Below are positions 23,409 to 33,892 of a stretch of 64,000 bases of DNA, piece after piece (position 1 is the first letter of the stretch; each line of letters begins with the position of its first letter). The notes beneath the pieces were generated by a model. It did not search any database. It had not been told where the DNA came from and saw nothing but the letters and a program-made list of their open reading frames with translations. Source of the stretch: Sporothrix humicola (Eukaryota; Ascomycota; Sordariomycetes; Ophiostomatales; Ophiostomataceae). Location of the stretch: assembly GCA_021396245.1 (NCBI GenBank), contig WNYE01000057.1, forward strand, positions 62,001 through 126,000, read 5' to 3'. A program made the translations under genes and the position numbers.

Positions 23409-25307
23409 TTACTTCTCCGCCCGACGAGCGGCCAGGATATGCTGGAACTCGGCCAAGAAGCCACGAGTGTCGGCCTCGGCAACAGGCTGGCAAGTCTCGC
23501 GAGCCTTACGAATGCGCTCCGAAGTCAGCAAGAAACTGCGAGGCAGCTCGGCATGGCCGCCAGCACTGAGGGGAAGTGTCACCGTCACCTTCTCGTCGCT
23601 TCCGCCGGCCGAAAAGACAGGAGTCCAGCCCAGATCCCGCTTGATCATGCTGGCGACCGCCCGTCCACAAAGAGACGTCGATGGCATGCCGTGGCCCGTA
23701 AAGCCGGCAGCCAAGTACAGACCGTTGCCGCCGCTTTCCTGGTTGGGGACATGCCCGACCCAAGGGTTGGCGTCGCGCGAAAAGCCCATAATGCCCGTCC
23801 ACTCGAAATCGGCCTCGAGCTGGGCTGCCGGTTGGCCGTTGCTGTCGTCGCCGCCCACAGACAAGACGGGAGCCAGGTTGGCCCGCAGATAGCCTGCCAC
23901 GGGCGTCTCGACCTCGTCGTCGCGCCACTCGCCGACGCCAGCACCGGCTGCCCGCTGCCGGCCACCGCCCCAGATGAAATGGCCGCTCGAAGTCGAGGGA
24001 GAGGAGGAGGACGACGACGACGAAAAGGCAGAGGCAGAAGCGCTTCCGTTGGACGAGGTGGCCGAGGCGTGAGCAGGCTGGCCACTGCTGTTGGTGCTGG
24101 TGCCCTCGGTAAACGGCCGCTGGACAAGGTACTCGTCGCGGTTGCCTCCATGAGCTTGATCCTGGCCGCGATCGTGGCCGACAAAGACGTAGCTGTGGGT
24201 CAGGCGGTCGGCGGGCGCGTTCGTGCTTGTGGTGGTCGTCGTCGTCGTGGTCTGTTGCCCGTCTTCGACCCGGATGACGCTGATGCTCGACTTGGACGTG
24301 CCATTGGCCGACGCGGATGACGTCGATGTCTTATAAGTGCTCACGCCAGCGGGGGCACTCTCGATGGTCTGGGTCGTCTCGACACTGGTGTGGCTGTTGG
24401 GCGGCACAAGTGCAGCAATCTGGGCACGGACAGGCACGACAAGGTCGGCGAGACTGCGCGGCAGAAGATGCGACGAGTAGCCGTTGGTGGCGAGCAGCAC
24501 GGCGCTGGCGCTGACCTTGCCGCGGGGCGTGTCGACGACCCACGACTGCGAGGCCTCGTCTCTCTTGACGCTGAGGGCGGGCGTGTTGGTCTGGAGGTTG
24601 AACGCGCCCGACTCGGCATGCTTTTGCACAAGGCGCTCCAGCACCCACGCGACCAGCTTGTACGGCCACACAGACGCGGCGTTGCGCTGCACGAGAGCGC
24701 CTGCCGCGCCACGAAGACGGAGGTCATCAAGGGTGGTTCCTGTGGCCGCACGTTTCTGGACGACGGTGATTTGGTCCGCCAGGTCGGGCCGCTTCTCTCT
24801 CAGCGTCGACACAAGCTCCTCGGCCAGGGCAAAGAGATCCTCGTCGAGATACGCATGGACACCGCCGCCGGGCAGCGTGCGCCAGTCGCACGGCACATTG
24901 TTCTCGGCCACAAAGCGCTCCAGGAAGTGGAACGTCGCCAGCTCAAAGTCGGACACGTCGTACGACGACGAGTACACCATGGGCTGGCAGTGGCCGCCGT
25001 TGCGTCCCGTGGCGCCGAAACAGGCCTCGCGCGCTTCCAGCAGAAGCACTTTCAGAGGGGGCTTGGACGCGTCTTCCAGCAGAGCGTCGGCAGCAAAACT
25101 GCCCGTGATGCCGCTGCCGACAACGACGACATCGACTTCGGCAGGGAGATCGGGTGTTGTGCGGTGGCCAAGCAGCACTTTGGACGGATCCTGCAGCCAG
25201 TACGACGTCGACGGCTTGTCGCTGGGCAGGCCGGCAACAGGGTGGGCAGCAGTGTTGGCAGCAGCAGCAGCCGTGCTGCCCTCGGGCGCTTCTTCATAGA
25301 CGGTCAT
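23409..25307 (-). CDS. FAD-dependent oxidoreductase (DAO superfamily)
   Basis: One exon, 632 residues, ATG at 25307. The Rossmann FAD-binding motif is VVVVGSGITGSFAA (about 60-73), followed by the second strand LLLEAREACFGATGRNGGH, where the Gly-rich loop contacts FAD. A late motif FTGHGMPSTSLCGRAVA fits the C-terminal FAD site of the D-amino-acid-oxidase/glycine-oxidase-like superfamily. The fold is broken by two low-complexity inserts: Ser/Thr-rich with a Thr run at about 319-372 and Ser-rich at about 400-440. These inserts are unusual for the family and probably form loops. Substrate is unknown; homologous fungal proteins act on amino acids or related amines. No signal peptide; probably cytosolic or peroxisomal. 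Confidence 0.85.
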   Translation of the reverse strand: MTVYEEAPEGSTAAAAANTAAHPVAGLPSDKPSTSYWLQDPSKVLLGHRTTPDLPAEVDVVVVGSGITGSFAADALLEDASKPPLKVLLLEAREACFGATGRNGGHCQPMVYSSSYDVSDFELATFHFLERFVAENNVPCDWRTLPGGGVHAYLDEDLFALAEELVSTLREKRPDLADQITVVQKRAATGTTLDDLRLRGAAGALVQRNAASVWPYKLVAWVLERLVQKHAESGAFNLQTNTPALSVKRDEASQSWVVDTPRGKVSASAVLLATNGYSSHLLPRSLADLVVPVRAQIAALVPPNSHTSVETTQTIESAPAGVSTYKTSTSSASANGTSKSSISVIRVEDGQQTTTTTTTTSTNAPADRLTHSYVFVGHDRGQDQAHGGNRDEYLVQRPFTEGTSTNSSGQPAHASATSSNGSASASAFSSSSSSSSPSTSSGHFIWGGGRQRAAGAGVGEWRDDEVETPVAGYLRANLAPVLSVGGDDSNGQPAAQLEADFEWTGIMGFSRDANPWVGHVPNQESGGNGLYLAAGFTGHGMPSTSLCGRAVASMIKRDLGWTPVFSAGGSDEKVTVTLPLSAGGHAELPRSFLLTSERIRKARETCQPVAEADTRGFLAEFQHILAARRAEK

Positions 25308-26612
25308 GACGGTGGTTGTGGTGGTGTGAGATAAGATATGATATGAGGGGGTTGACAGTGTGGAAATGATGGAATGGTATTGGTTGTTGAACCTCTGGAT
25401 GATCTGTATAATTTCGAGTTATTCCAGATCAGCCTCTTTCGTCCACCTGCCGGTACTTATATGTTGTCGATGCCCTGGATTGAAAGCTGGGGAAAGCTGG
25501 AGACGGACAACAACTGACTGAAGAGGGGAAGCTATCGCGTTGCAGACGGGCGAATGACGTGGGCCGCCCTAGGCTACTATCACCAGAAGAGGAAGCTATC
25601 ACTGGCATGCAAGTGCCTTGAACGCTGCTAACTCGAGACACTGCGACATACGACATTAAAACGTATTCTTCATACGCAACAGTGGCTCGTCATTCCTAGG
25701 CATCCCTTGAAGGAGTTCTTTAACTGATTCACAATGAAAAGGACGTGGAATTGCATCTTGCCTGAAAACGACTGTTGATTCCTCGAGACAGTCTGTTTCG
25801 ACATACTTTGGGCTGTAATTGGGCTTAGGCGACGGGTAGTGGCGGGATAGCTTATTCGGACTTGGCACTGCAAGGACAACCTTAGACTAACTTGGGCGCT
25901 CAGGAGTCTTTGGAAACACCAGACGGATGGATAAAACTCACGATGGATTGGTAATAGAGACAGGAAGGAATGTTGAAGAAAAAGTGACGACAAGAGGTGA
26001 CGAATAATGGATACAATTTAGGCAGGCTGTTTTCTTCTTCTTCTTTTTTTTTCTTTAATATTTTCAGCAGCAAAAAGCTTGTATATTTTCATCCTGATTT
26101 TTTCATGAAAAAAAAAAAAAAAAAATTACATAAACAAAAGTAAAATACAACTGTGAAGACAACTCTGATTAAAACTACCAATGACAAAGGAAGGGGATGT
26201 GAGAGTATTCAAATGTTAAATCCAAAGCCCAAGCCTCGTGGCCATAATCATGAAATAAGAACGAAGACGAGTAGACAAGGGAATAAAATAACAGTTCTAC
26301 ATATACAACGGCGTTCTCACTTCAACATGCCACTCTACTCATCCAGTGTATGTTTCATATTTCTTTCATTGTCATTCTGTCGTCTTTTATGTATCGTCCG
26401 TGGAATATGATCAGCCCGGAAACGAAAAAGCAAATCCATGTAAATCCAGCACAAAGTCTAGGGCATCCTCTTTTCGTCCTCCATGCAAATTCCACCTTTT
26501 TTTCACCAGCTGAAGACCACGAATAAAGAAGAAAACGTATAAAGAATAGATAGTCCCAAACAGGTACGCAAACAAGCAAAAAGCAACGTCCCCAACAACA
26601 ACAACAACCCCC
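25308..26612. other. Intergenic 1.3 kb, AT-rich
   Basis: This holds the promoter side of the FAD oxidoreductase and the 3' side of eIF2-beta. It includes a run of about 17 A at 26108-26124 preceded by T-rich sequence. Short open frames show no family resemblance. Confidence 0.55.
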
Positions 26613-28452
26613 TTAACCCTGCTGCTTCTTTCTCTTGCCGACCTGGGCAGAGAAACCGGTCTTGATGGCCGTGACGGACCGTCTGGATCCGCACGAGTTG
26701 CAGGTGATAAAGTACAGACGGTTCTCACCCTTGCTGAGCTCGGTGTCGGGCGACTTGCACGTTTTGCAAACGACGTATTCGACTGGGGTGGGGTTAGCAA
26801 CAGATCATAGTAAAAAAGCAAGTAGAGGACGGCCAACTCACTAATGTATTTCCGCAGGACGTTCTCGATCTGCTTCTGCTGGAAGCGACCACGAATGACG
26901 AGTCGCCGGCTGCCGTCGACGGAACCAGTAGTACCCAGTTCGGCAAGCAGGTAGAGCGTGATGTGGTCTTCTGTGCGCTTCATGCGCTTGGCCACCTCGG
27001 TGATGTTGGCAAAGATGGTCTTCTTGTTGCCTTCGCGCATGCACTGCGGCGGCGGGATCTTGTAGCTGCGCGAGCCGCTGGTCGCGTGGTCGGGGTTCTT
27101 GAGCTCCAGGACGTGGTAGAAGCGCGACAGCAGCATAGCGAACGGAATAGGCGGCGTGGCGGCGTCGTGCTGCCAGATGCCCGTGCCCTTGTCCATGTCG
27201 CCCTCCTCGACCTCGACGGCCTCGTCGTCGCGCAGCTCGAGCGCCTTGAGCTTCTCGGCGAACTCGTCGCCCTCGCCGGCGCCGGCCTTGTCCTTGCTTG
27301 ACTTCTTCTTCTTCTTCTTCTTAAGCGACAGGTCGAGGCCGCCGTCGTCGCCCGTGGCCGGTGCTGCGTCGTCGCCGCCCTCCTCGTCGGCCTTCTTCTT
27401 TGTCGACTTCTTCTTCTTCTTCTTGAGCAGGCTCAGGTCGAGGCCATCCTCGCCAGCAGCGGCGGCGCCATCAGCGCCCTCCTCGGCGGGCTCGGTAAAG
27501 GACTCGAGAGCGGCGGACAGCGGCTGTGTGCTGGGGCTGTGCGACACGGCCGTGTCTTTTGTGTCGTCAATGGCCTCTGTCGAAGGCATGGTGACTGTTC
27601 CGTCGGCGTCGATAACAAGAGCTTCTTCGGTGAAAGCAACGGACTTACGCGGTTTGCGTTCGGTTGTCTGTCGTGGAGAGGGGTCGTGTGTTAGATAGTG
27701 GGTTTGTTGATAGAGAAAGTGATGCAAAAGACAGATAATGAAAAATCGTCACGAACGGTCCAAACGGAAAGAAACAAGCCCAGATAAAGCGGGGACAAAA
27801 ACGGGGTGATCGAAGGGGAGGTGGTTGTTGAGAGTAGAGTGAGGATAGAAAGAGGCAAAAGCCAAATGTCAAGGCAAAAGAAAGGAGTCACCACTCGTGT
27901 GCTTTGGTGGTCGTGCCTCGTAATTTTTTTCTCGTTTTCCTTTGACTGGGGACAATTTTTGGCCCATTATTTTTGCAGCGCGAAGTAGCACACACAAAAT
28001 GCGCCAAAATACGCCAAAATACGCCAAAATACAGCAGCAGCCGTGGCGGGGTTGAGTTGACCAACGAGAAGGCGGGGCGGCGACGCAGGCGAACTAGCCT
28101 TCTGAGTCATCCAGGCCCCTTCCACCCACTTCCTTCCCATTGTGGATTGTGGATTCTTCCATTGATTGTGAATTGGTTGTGGGAGGGTTTTCTGGCGTAT
28201 CATTCTGATGCAACCAGGACAGGAAGGCGCGCTAGCGCCCAGGTCGCACCTGCACTTGCAGTGACTGACAGACACTGTAGACAGCTGAAAGGGGCAAAGA
28301 AAGGCAAAGAATAAAGAGAACAAGAGCAGAACAACGATGAAAGGATACTGGGATAGAAGGCCGGGATTTGCAGTGATACAAGTCGGCCGGGGTGTGTGAA
28401 AGACCAAAAGACGAAAGGAGAGTCAACGTACAGGTAGCTCTGTGGTCGCCAT
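26613..28452 (-). CDS. Translation initiation factor eIF2 subunit beta
   Basis: Three exons: 28452-28432, 27667-26842, 26782-26613, about 338 residues. The last two exons are certain. The N-terminal tail has two lysine blocks, each preceded by LDLSL, which bind eIF5 and eIF2B-epsilon; yeast has three. The core contains CMREGNKKTIFANI and the C-terminal C4 zinc ribbon (CKTC ... CNSC). No ATG lies in frame upstream of TTERKPRKSVAF before the acceptor, so I assign a 21-nt first exon (MATTELP, donor GTACGT) across a 764-nt intron. It joins in frame and matches the short N-terminus expected. The alternative is the internal ATG at 27590, which would lose the conserved RKPRKSVAF segment. The protein brings initiator tRNA to the ribosome as part of eIF2. 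Confidence 0.9.
28001..28030. repeat. Decamer tandem repeat RCGCCAAAAT x3
   Basis: Three contiguous 10-bp copies (GCGCCAAAAT, then ACGCCAAAAT twice) inside the proposed first intron of eIF2-beta. The minus strand of the first copy reads TTTTGGCGC, matching the E2F-type consensus TTTSSCGC; that reading is only a suggestion. Confidence 0.8.
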
Positions 28453-29211
28453 ATTTGCGGTTGAGCCTGCACGTGTGCAGATTTGTCTTATTTGCCGGGG
28501 AGAGGGAAGGGATGTCGGATAGTGTTGTATGCGCCGCTCGTAGGTTTCGTTCCGGATGTCGAGGCAAAAGGACCGTTGGAAAAGCAGGGAACAGGCTGTG
28601 ATTGTGCGGCGGAAAAGAGAAACCAGGGTGTGTTGAACAATGGCAGTCTTGTTTCAGCCAATCCGCGACGAGAGGTGTAGCAGTATCGATGCAGGCAGGG
28701 TCGTGACGGATGCAGGTAGCTGGAGGAGGGACCGTTAGGACGGACGTCGAGATCGTTGTCGTCGTTAATTTGGAGATGGCTGAGTTCTGGAAAATAAGAT
28801 GATAGATGAAAGAAAGGAAGAGGAAGTTCAAAGAAATCAATCGTCAGAGGCGAGGTTTGTTCTCACGAGGCCAAACAAGGAAAGAGCAGGGGTTTCGGGG
28901 GTGCTATTGCCGCACCACGAACATGCAACAGGAGGGGCAAGCTGAAGCTGAGGAAGGCGCGTTCGGGGCATTCTGTGTTCTTCGTAGTGGGCTGTTGCCA
29001 TCCCCAGGGTCACTCGTCCGTTGCTTTGTTAGGGCGATCAGGTGATTTGAGCAAACTGGCCAATCAGAGGCAGCAAACGAGGCCCCGCGGTGCTGGAAAG
29101 GCAACGCAAGCTGGGGAGCTTCCACGACGTAACTTAGCCGAGCTTGCACTGACGACGGACGAAGGACGACAGTTGGCGACAAACAACTGTCAGCCCTCCA
29201 CACAGCACACA
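28453..29211. promoter_or_regulatory. Divergent promoter, eIF2-beta / Mim2-like
   Basis: This 759-bp stretch lies between outward-facing starts, both for constitutive cellular functions. No specific site recognised. Confidence 0.5.
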
Positions 29212-29707
29212 ATGTCTTCCGAATCAATATCAATATCCGGCACGGGCTCGGACATGTCGGCGTCGACGTCCGAGTCGTTTGTCCTGGCCGACCCGTCGGC
29301 GACGACCACTCTGCCGCCGAGAGACGACGTCTATGGAGACGAAGAGGACGACGAGGATGCCGAGCTCGACTCGCTGCCGTCCATCTCGACGAGTGTGCTG
29401 AGCCCCTCGGACGACGGCTCGGACGACACGTCCGACGCCCAGCGCGAGTGGGAGGCCAGTCTCGAGCAGCTGCAGCTGATGCTGACGATGGTGCTTGTGC
29501 CGTTTGCCGGCAAGTACCTGGGCCGCAAATTTGCCTACTGGAGTGAGTACTCGGGATGAAAAGGATACGTTGAGAGAATGAGTCAGGCAGCTAACAAGTT
29601 CAGGCTGGGCACGGTATATGGAGTGGGCACACGACGTCGAGATCCGGTGGACGAACAAGAAAGTGTTCAACGTGGCCGGCGCTGTTGGCGCTGCAGCGAC
29701 TCTGTGA
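29212..29707 (+). CDS. Mim2-like mitochondrial outer-membrane import protein
   Basis: Two exons: 29212-29542 and 29604-29707, 144 residues (intron 61 nt, branch CTAAC). The first 95 residues are acidic and Ser/Asp-rich. One membrane segment follows (LQLMLTMVLVPFAGKYLGRK), ended by FAYWSWARYMEW and a short basic tail. This acidic tail plus a single helix with VPFAGKxLGRKFAYW is the pattern I associate with Mim2, which works with Mim1 to insert alpha-helical proteins into the outer membrane. Tom22 also has an acidic cytosolic domain, but the residues after the helix do not fit it. The family call is from memory of the motif, hence moderate confidence. The gene model is solid. Confidence 0.68.
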
Positions 29708-30098
29708 AGAAAGAGAGTGCTCGGAAGACGTTACCGGAGTCAGAGATGACAATGGCGACGCGCCATATTTTATTTTGATTTTCTCTATTTTTGTGCATTT
29801 TATTTCTTGAAAAACGGCGTTATAGACGGACCCCAACAGCATTTTGTACATACATCAAATCAGCATATATCACACTTACACCATCGTGTCCATCGCACCT
29901 TCACAGGCATGCTAACAACATAGGAACAGAGAGTAGTCTTGTTTTCGTTTTTTATTGGATTTTTTATTTTGGATATCATAAGTCGTTACTGGCTAAGAAA
30001 AGCAAAGATATCGTACTAACAATCTGGCAGAAGACAAACATAATTCAGCAGCCTTTCAGAACCCAGCAATCTTCCAGCAATTTATCCGCCCGCTGCGC
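29708..30098. other. Intergenic, convergent 3' ends
   Basis: A 391-bp AT-rich 3' region between the Mim2-like gene and the AAA ATPase. No gene seen. Confidence 0.6.
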
Positions 30099-32783
30099 TT
30101 AGTTGACCACCGGCGGCAGCACTGAGTCGCCCTTGGCCTTGGCATCGATCATGAACAGCTTGAAGCCGGCGCTCATCTTGATCACAGCCCGCAAGTGTGC
30201 CTCAGTGACAGCCACCTGTCCCTTGCCGTCGTTCTCCTCGCCCTCGACTTCCTTGCCCTTGTTGGATGCATCAGGAAGTGTGTAGGCCGCGGCCTTGTCC
30301 AGAGCGTCCGCCTCCGCCAGGGCCACGGCCGTCTGCAGCGCGTTGCGGATCTCGCGGCCGTTGAGCGACAGCGAGTGCACTTGGGCGTCTTCATATGCAT
30401 ACTCGCGAGCACTGCGCAACACAAAAATACGGCCGCCACTGTCGCGCTCGATGCGCGCAAAATGCTGCATCCAGACGCGGCGGCGGCTCTCGGCCGACAG
30501 CGGACTGTAGTGCAGGGCGACGTGAATGCGGCTCGTGAAAGCGTCGTCAAAGGTCTCGACGCGGTTGGTCGTCAGGAAAAGAACGCCACGGAAGTACTCG
30601 AGCGCGCGCAAAAAGACCGACACAAGGCCGTTGCGGCGCAGATCGCTGGCACGGCGCGCCTCCAGGAACACATCGGCTTCGTCAAGCAGCACGAGCGCGC
30701 CGTAGCGCTCACCCAGCCTGAGGTAGTTGTCGAGGTTGCGCTCGACGACATCGGCGTGCATCTCAGTGCTGATATCGCCCGAGGTCAGAGCCAGAAGCGG
30801 CCGCTGGGCGAGCTCGGCAATGCACTCGGCCGTGCACGTCTTGCCGACACCGGGGGAGCCGTGCAGCAGGAAAATACGGCCCTCGCCCTTGTTCTTGACA
30901 ATATCACGCGGCCAGGGCGCCACACGGCCGCTGTCATAGTTTTTGTGGGAAGAATCCGCCGCACCACTGTCCACCGACTCTGTCCGCCCCTTGACGTCGT
31001 GTGCAAACTTGCCAACAAGCGCACGCACCGTCGTCTTGATTTCCGGGTCGAGCACTAAGTTCTCAAACGCCTCGTGGTCCGTCTTGACCGGCCGCAGCTC
31101 TGCCAAGTGCACAGTCAGCCACTTGCGCTTGGACAGGAAGAATGCCGGCACCTCGACGTCGCACAAATGGTAGAACAGGTCCGAGGTCGGCGTCTTGCGC
31201 GAGTTCATAAACTCGGTCGAGAATTCAAAGAAGCGACCGGGCTTGCGGGGATCGGCTTCCGGGTTGTCCCAGCACACGTCGCAGCCACAGCGCGGCTCGA
31301 ACTGCATCACCATCCCGGGGTCGACAGGCTGCGGTGGCGGAGGTGGGCGCGATCCCATCGGAGCGCCGTTGGGGCCAGCCGTGTTGTGCGAAATGCCGTA
31401 TCCTCCATACGCGCCAGGAGGAAGACCGGGTGGCGGCGAAAACTGCGGGCTGCCAAACTTGCCGAAACCTGTCAAGTCGGCCACGACACGCTCGACGTGC
31501 TCGTTCCTCGACTGAGCTTTGGATGCGGTGCCATCATCCTCGGCACCCTCGCTCAACTGGTCCCTGGCAACATTCTCGTCGATGGGCACGACAAACTCCT
31601 TGTATGCCGGGCCCTGCAGCATGCCCCAGAACTGGCGGCCCAGCTTGATCTGCCAGTCGGCCATGCTGAGCCCGTCCTGCAGCTCGGGCTTCTGCGGGAA
31701 GAACCGTTCCGGGATCAGCGGCAGCTCCTGGATCGCCTGCTCGCCCGTAAACTGTTTGACGGTAAACGTTGTTGCCTCGCGCTTGAGGTTGGTGCCGCCG
31801 CTGTACGCAAGACTCCAGCAGTGCACCCGCAGCTGCGTCAGGTCCATGTCCACTGACTTGATAATGTACGCCCGCCAGTGCATCGGCGCCCCGTTGCGCC
31901 GCGGGTGCCGCTTGGCGTACGCAATCTCGTGCGGCTTGTACATGAGCCAGCTCATGCCGAACGTGGCCATCGGCGGGCTCTGCGCGTACAGCCTCTCCTC
32001 GTCGCGGCATTTGTCGCCGAGTGTCTTCTCGAGATAGTTGAGCAGCACATCAATGTGCCTGGCTGTCGTCTCGCGCTGTTCGGCGCCGTGGCATTTGGGC
32101 TGGTTGTCGCGGAAGCGCGCCAGATCCTCGCGCATGTGGTACAGCCGCGGGTACGGCTCCTTGAGCTGCGGCTTCGAGTGCGTGCTCTCGTTGACGGCGT
32201 CGATGGCGTCCTGCAGGTACTCTGAGTGGATGATCATGCGCTTCGAGTCGACCGACGTGACTGTGAACCGCTTGCGCACGGCCTCGATCTCGAGCTTCTG
32301 CGTCGCCTCGCGGATCTCTTTCTCTTCGTCGTTGTCATCTCCGTCGTCGTCGGTGTCCTCATTGGCATCGTCGGCATCGACCTCTTCTCCGTCGCTGCTG
32401 TCCTCCTCGGACTCGGACTCAGCCTGGTGGTAAATGTTCTTGAAGGGCGACAGCCGCGCCTTGGAGTTTTTGGACGCGCAAATGGCCACGGTGCGGATCT
32501 CAATCACCGGCTTGCCCTCCGCCTCATCCACGGTGCTCGCCGTGTCCGCGCCGTCTGCTGTCACCTTCATCTCCCGGTTTGACCCAATGGTGCCGTATTG
32601 GCGGCGGGATGAGTCCACATAGTTGACCGAATAGAGCACTTCGGGGACCTTGTTGGCGCCGCAAGCGTTGGAGTAGACGGGGCTCACGTCAATCGACTCG
32701 GCCGAGTCCGAGTAGATGGCATCGTCCTCCCAGTCGTACGGTTCGACAGTGCGAGGCATGACGGGCTTGTAAGGACGGCCCAT
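30099..32783 (-). CDS. AAA+ ATPase with fungal N-terminal domain (DUF7025-type)
   Basis: One exon, 894 residues from ATG 32783; ATG 32760 is a possible alternative. The N-terminus is acidic (a Glu/Asp stretch near residue 130-150). The middle contains a conserved fungal region, including MSWLMYKP and the Pro-rich PPPGLPPGAYGGYG segment. The AAA module lies at about 620-800: Walker A LLHGSPGVGKTCTAE, Walker B VLLDEADVF, sensor-1 region FLTTNRVETFDDAFTSRIH, and an arginine-rich end. Such proteins are expanded in filamentous fungi and mostly uncharacterised; they remodel protein complexes by ATP hydrolysis in related families. No membrane segment or targeting signal is evident. The residues upstream of M at 32783 in the same frame are hydrophobic and look like untranslated leader. 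Confidence 0.85.
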   Translation of the reverse strand: MGRPYKPVMPRTVEPYDWEDDAIYSDSAESIDVSPVYSNACGANKVPEVLYSVNYVDSSRRQYGTIGSNREMKVTADGADTASTVDEAEGKPVIEIRTVAICASKNSKARLSPFKNIYHQAESESEEDSSDGEEVDADDANEDTDDDGDDNDEEKEIREATQKLEIEAVRKRFTVTSVDSKRMIIHSEYLQDAIDAVNESTHSKPQLKEPYPRLYHMREDLARFRDNQPKCHGAEQRETTARHIDVLLNYLEKTLGDKCRDEERLYAQSPPMATFGMSWLMYKPHEIAYAKRHPRRNGAPMHWRAYIIKSVDMDLTQLRVHCWSLAYSGGTNLKREATTFTVKQFTGEQAIQELPLIPERFFPQKPELQDGLSMADWQIKLGRQFWGMLQGPAYKEFVVPIDENVARDQLSEGAEDDGTASKAQSRNEHVERVVADLTGFGKFGSPQFSPPPGLPPGAYGGYGISHNTAGPNGAPMGSRPPPPPQPVDPGMVMQFEPRCGCDVCWDNPEADPRKPGRFFEFSTEFMNSRKTPTSDLFYHLCDVEVPAFFLSKRKWLTVHLAELRPVKTDHEAFENLVLDPEIKTTVRALVGKFAHDVKGRTESVDSGAADSSHKNYDSGRVAPWPRDIVKNKGEGRIFLLHGSPGVGKTCTAECIAELAQRPLLALTSGDISTEMHADVVERNLDNYLRLGERYGALVLLDEADVFLEARRASDLRRNGLVSVFLRALEYFRGVLFLTTNRVETFDDAFTSRIHVALHYSPLSAESRRRVWMQHFARIERDSGGRIFVLRSAREYAYEDAQVHSLSLNGREIRNALQTAVALAEADALDKAAAYTLPDASNKGKEVEGEENDGKGQVAVTEAHLRAVIKMSAGFKLFMIDAKAKGDSVLPPVVN

Positions 32784-33892
32784 AACATGCGTCGTGAGGG
32801 ATGAGGGCCGCAGAAAAATATATATGATAAAATAACAGAAATTCAAATGAATGAGTGGAAAGGGAATGAAATAAATAGCAAGACTTTCAATCTTGACCTT
32901 GAACGCCTTCTGCCCTCCTTTTGTAGTCGTCTGTTGCAGGTCTTGGCTGGCCAAGGCAGTTTTAGGCAGCACAGGGCCTCAGCCTGACCAGCCTTCCGCG
33001 CCCTACATGTCTACATCTTCCTCCGCACCACGTCCATCGAAATGTCGGAGAATGTGTGCACAGCGTGCATGACAAGCCATATTGTCCCAGCTGAGGCCGA
33101 CCGGCTCGCCCAATAGCACTGGCAGCTTGGCCCGAAGTGGTCGCATCGAAGGATTCGCATGCGTGCCGACAGATGCTTGAGCAGAGCCTCTTTTGTATTG
33201 GCACTCGACCAACGGCAGTTTCTCCGCCTTTTTGCCCTTTTTCTTTCTATTTTTCTGTGAACTGTTAGCTGTTTCTCGTCACATAATTTGATCAGGCAGG
33301 GAGGCAGGCAATGCCCAACTGGAAAAGTATGATGTATCCAAATTAAAATAAACAAAGCAAGTATTCGAAAGCCGAAAAATGTGAATTTCAAAAAATGGTC
33401 AATTGCGTGAAAGAATATATATAAAATGAAGAGAGCAAAACCTCAAAACGCCCCCCCAACGCCGCTGTGCATGGTTCGTCCGTCGTCGTCTTGTCGTTGT
33501 TCTTCGTCTTCGTCTTCGTCTTAGTCTTCCGCCTCCTCTTTTATATGGGTCGCCCCATCTTGCTAGCCATCCGTAGAATTCGGCTCTCCGTACTTGTGAG
33601 CTCTCCGTTTTGGCCTGGCCGTAGCCCTGCCGCATCGGCGCCCTCCAAGCACTTCAAGCAAACTCTACTGGACTGCAGCAAAGTCTTTTTTATGTCTCTT
33701 GTGTTACGTAAAAAAGAAAAAGAATGACAAAACCTGAAAGCTAGTGTCCTCCTCCCAAAGTCATCAAAAATAATAAGCCAAAAAACCAGAAATAGGTAAT
33801 CAAGAAAGGTAAAGCTTTTCCAAACCCGGTTTCTCCTAGTCAAGTCGTCAACAGTCGTCAACAGTCGTCAAGGACAAAAGAAGCCCACGCTC
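32784..33892. other. Intergenic 1.1 kb between AAA ATPase and IMPDH
   Basis: Promoter side of the AAA gene and 3' side of IMPDH. A 10-bp tandem repeat sits just beyond the IMPDH stop. No gene seen. Confidence 0.55.
33843..33872. repeat. Decamer tandem repeat AGTCGTCAAC x3
   Basis: Three head-to-tail copies, the last differing at one base, starting 21 bp past the IMPDH stop codon and so probably in its 3' UTR. Confidence 0.8.

Noticed and set aside
26108..26124. A-run as a retroposed poly(A) tail
   Set aside because: No target-site duplication or gene copy is seen next to it; a simple homopolymer is enough to explain it.
30195..31058. 287-codon plus-strand frame inside the AAA ATPase
   Set aside because: Antisense shadow; the minus strand carries intact Walker motifs.
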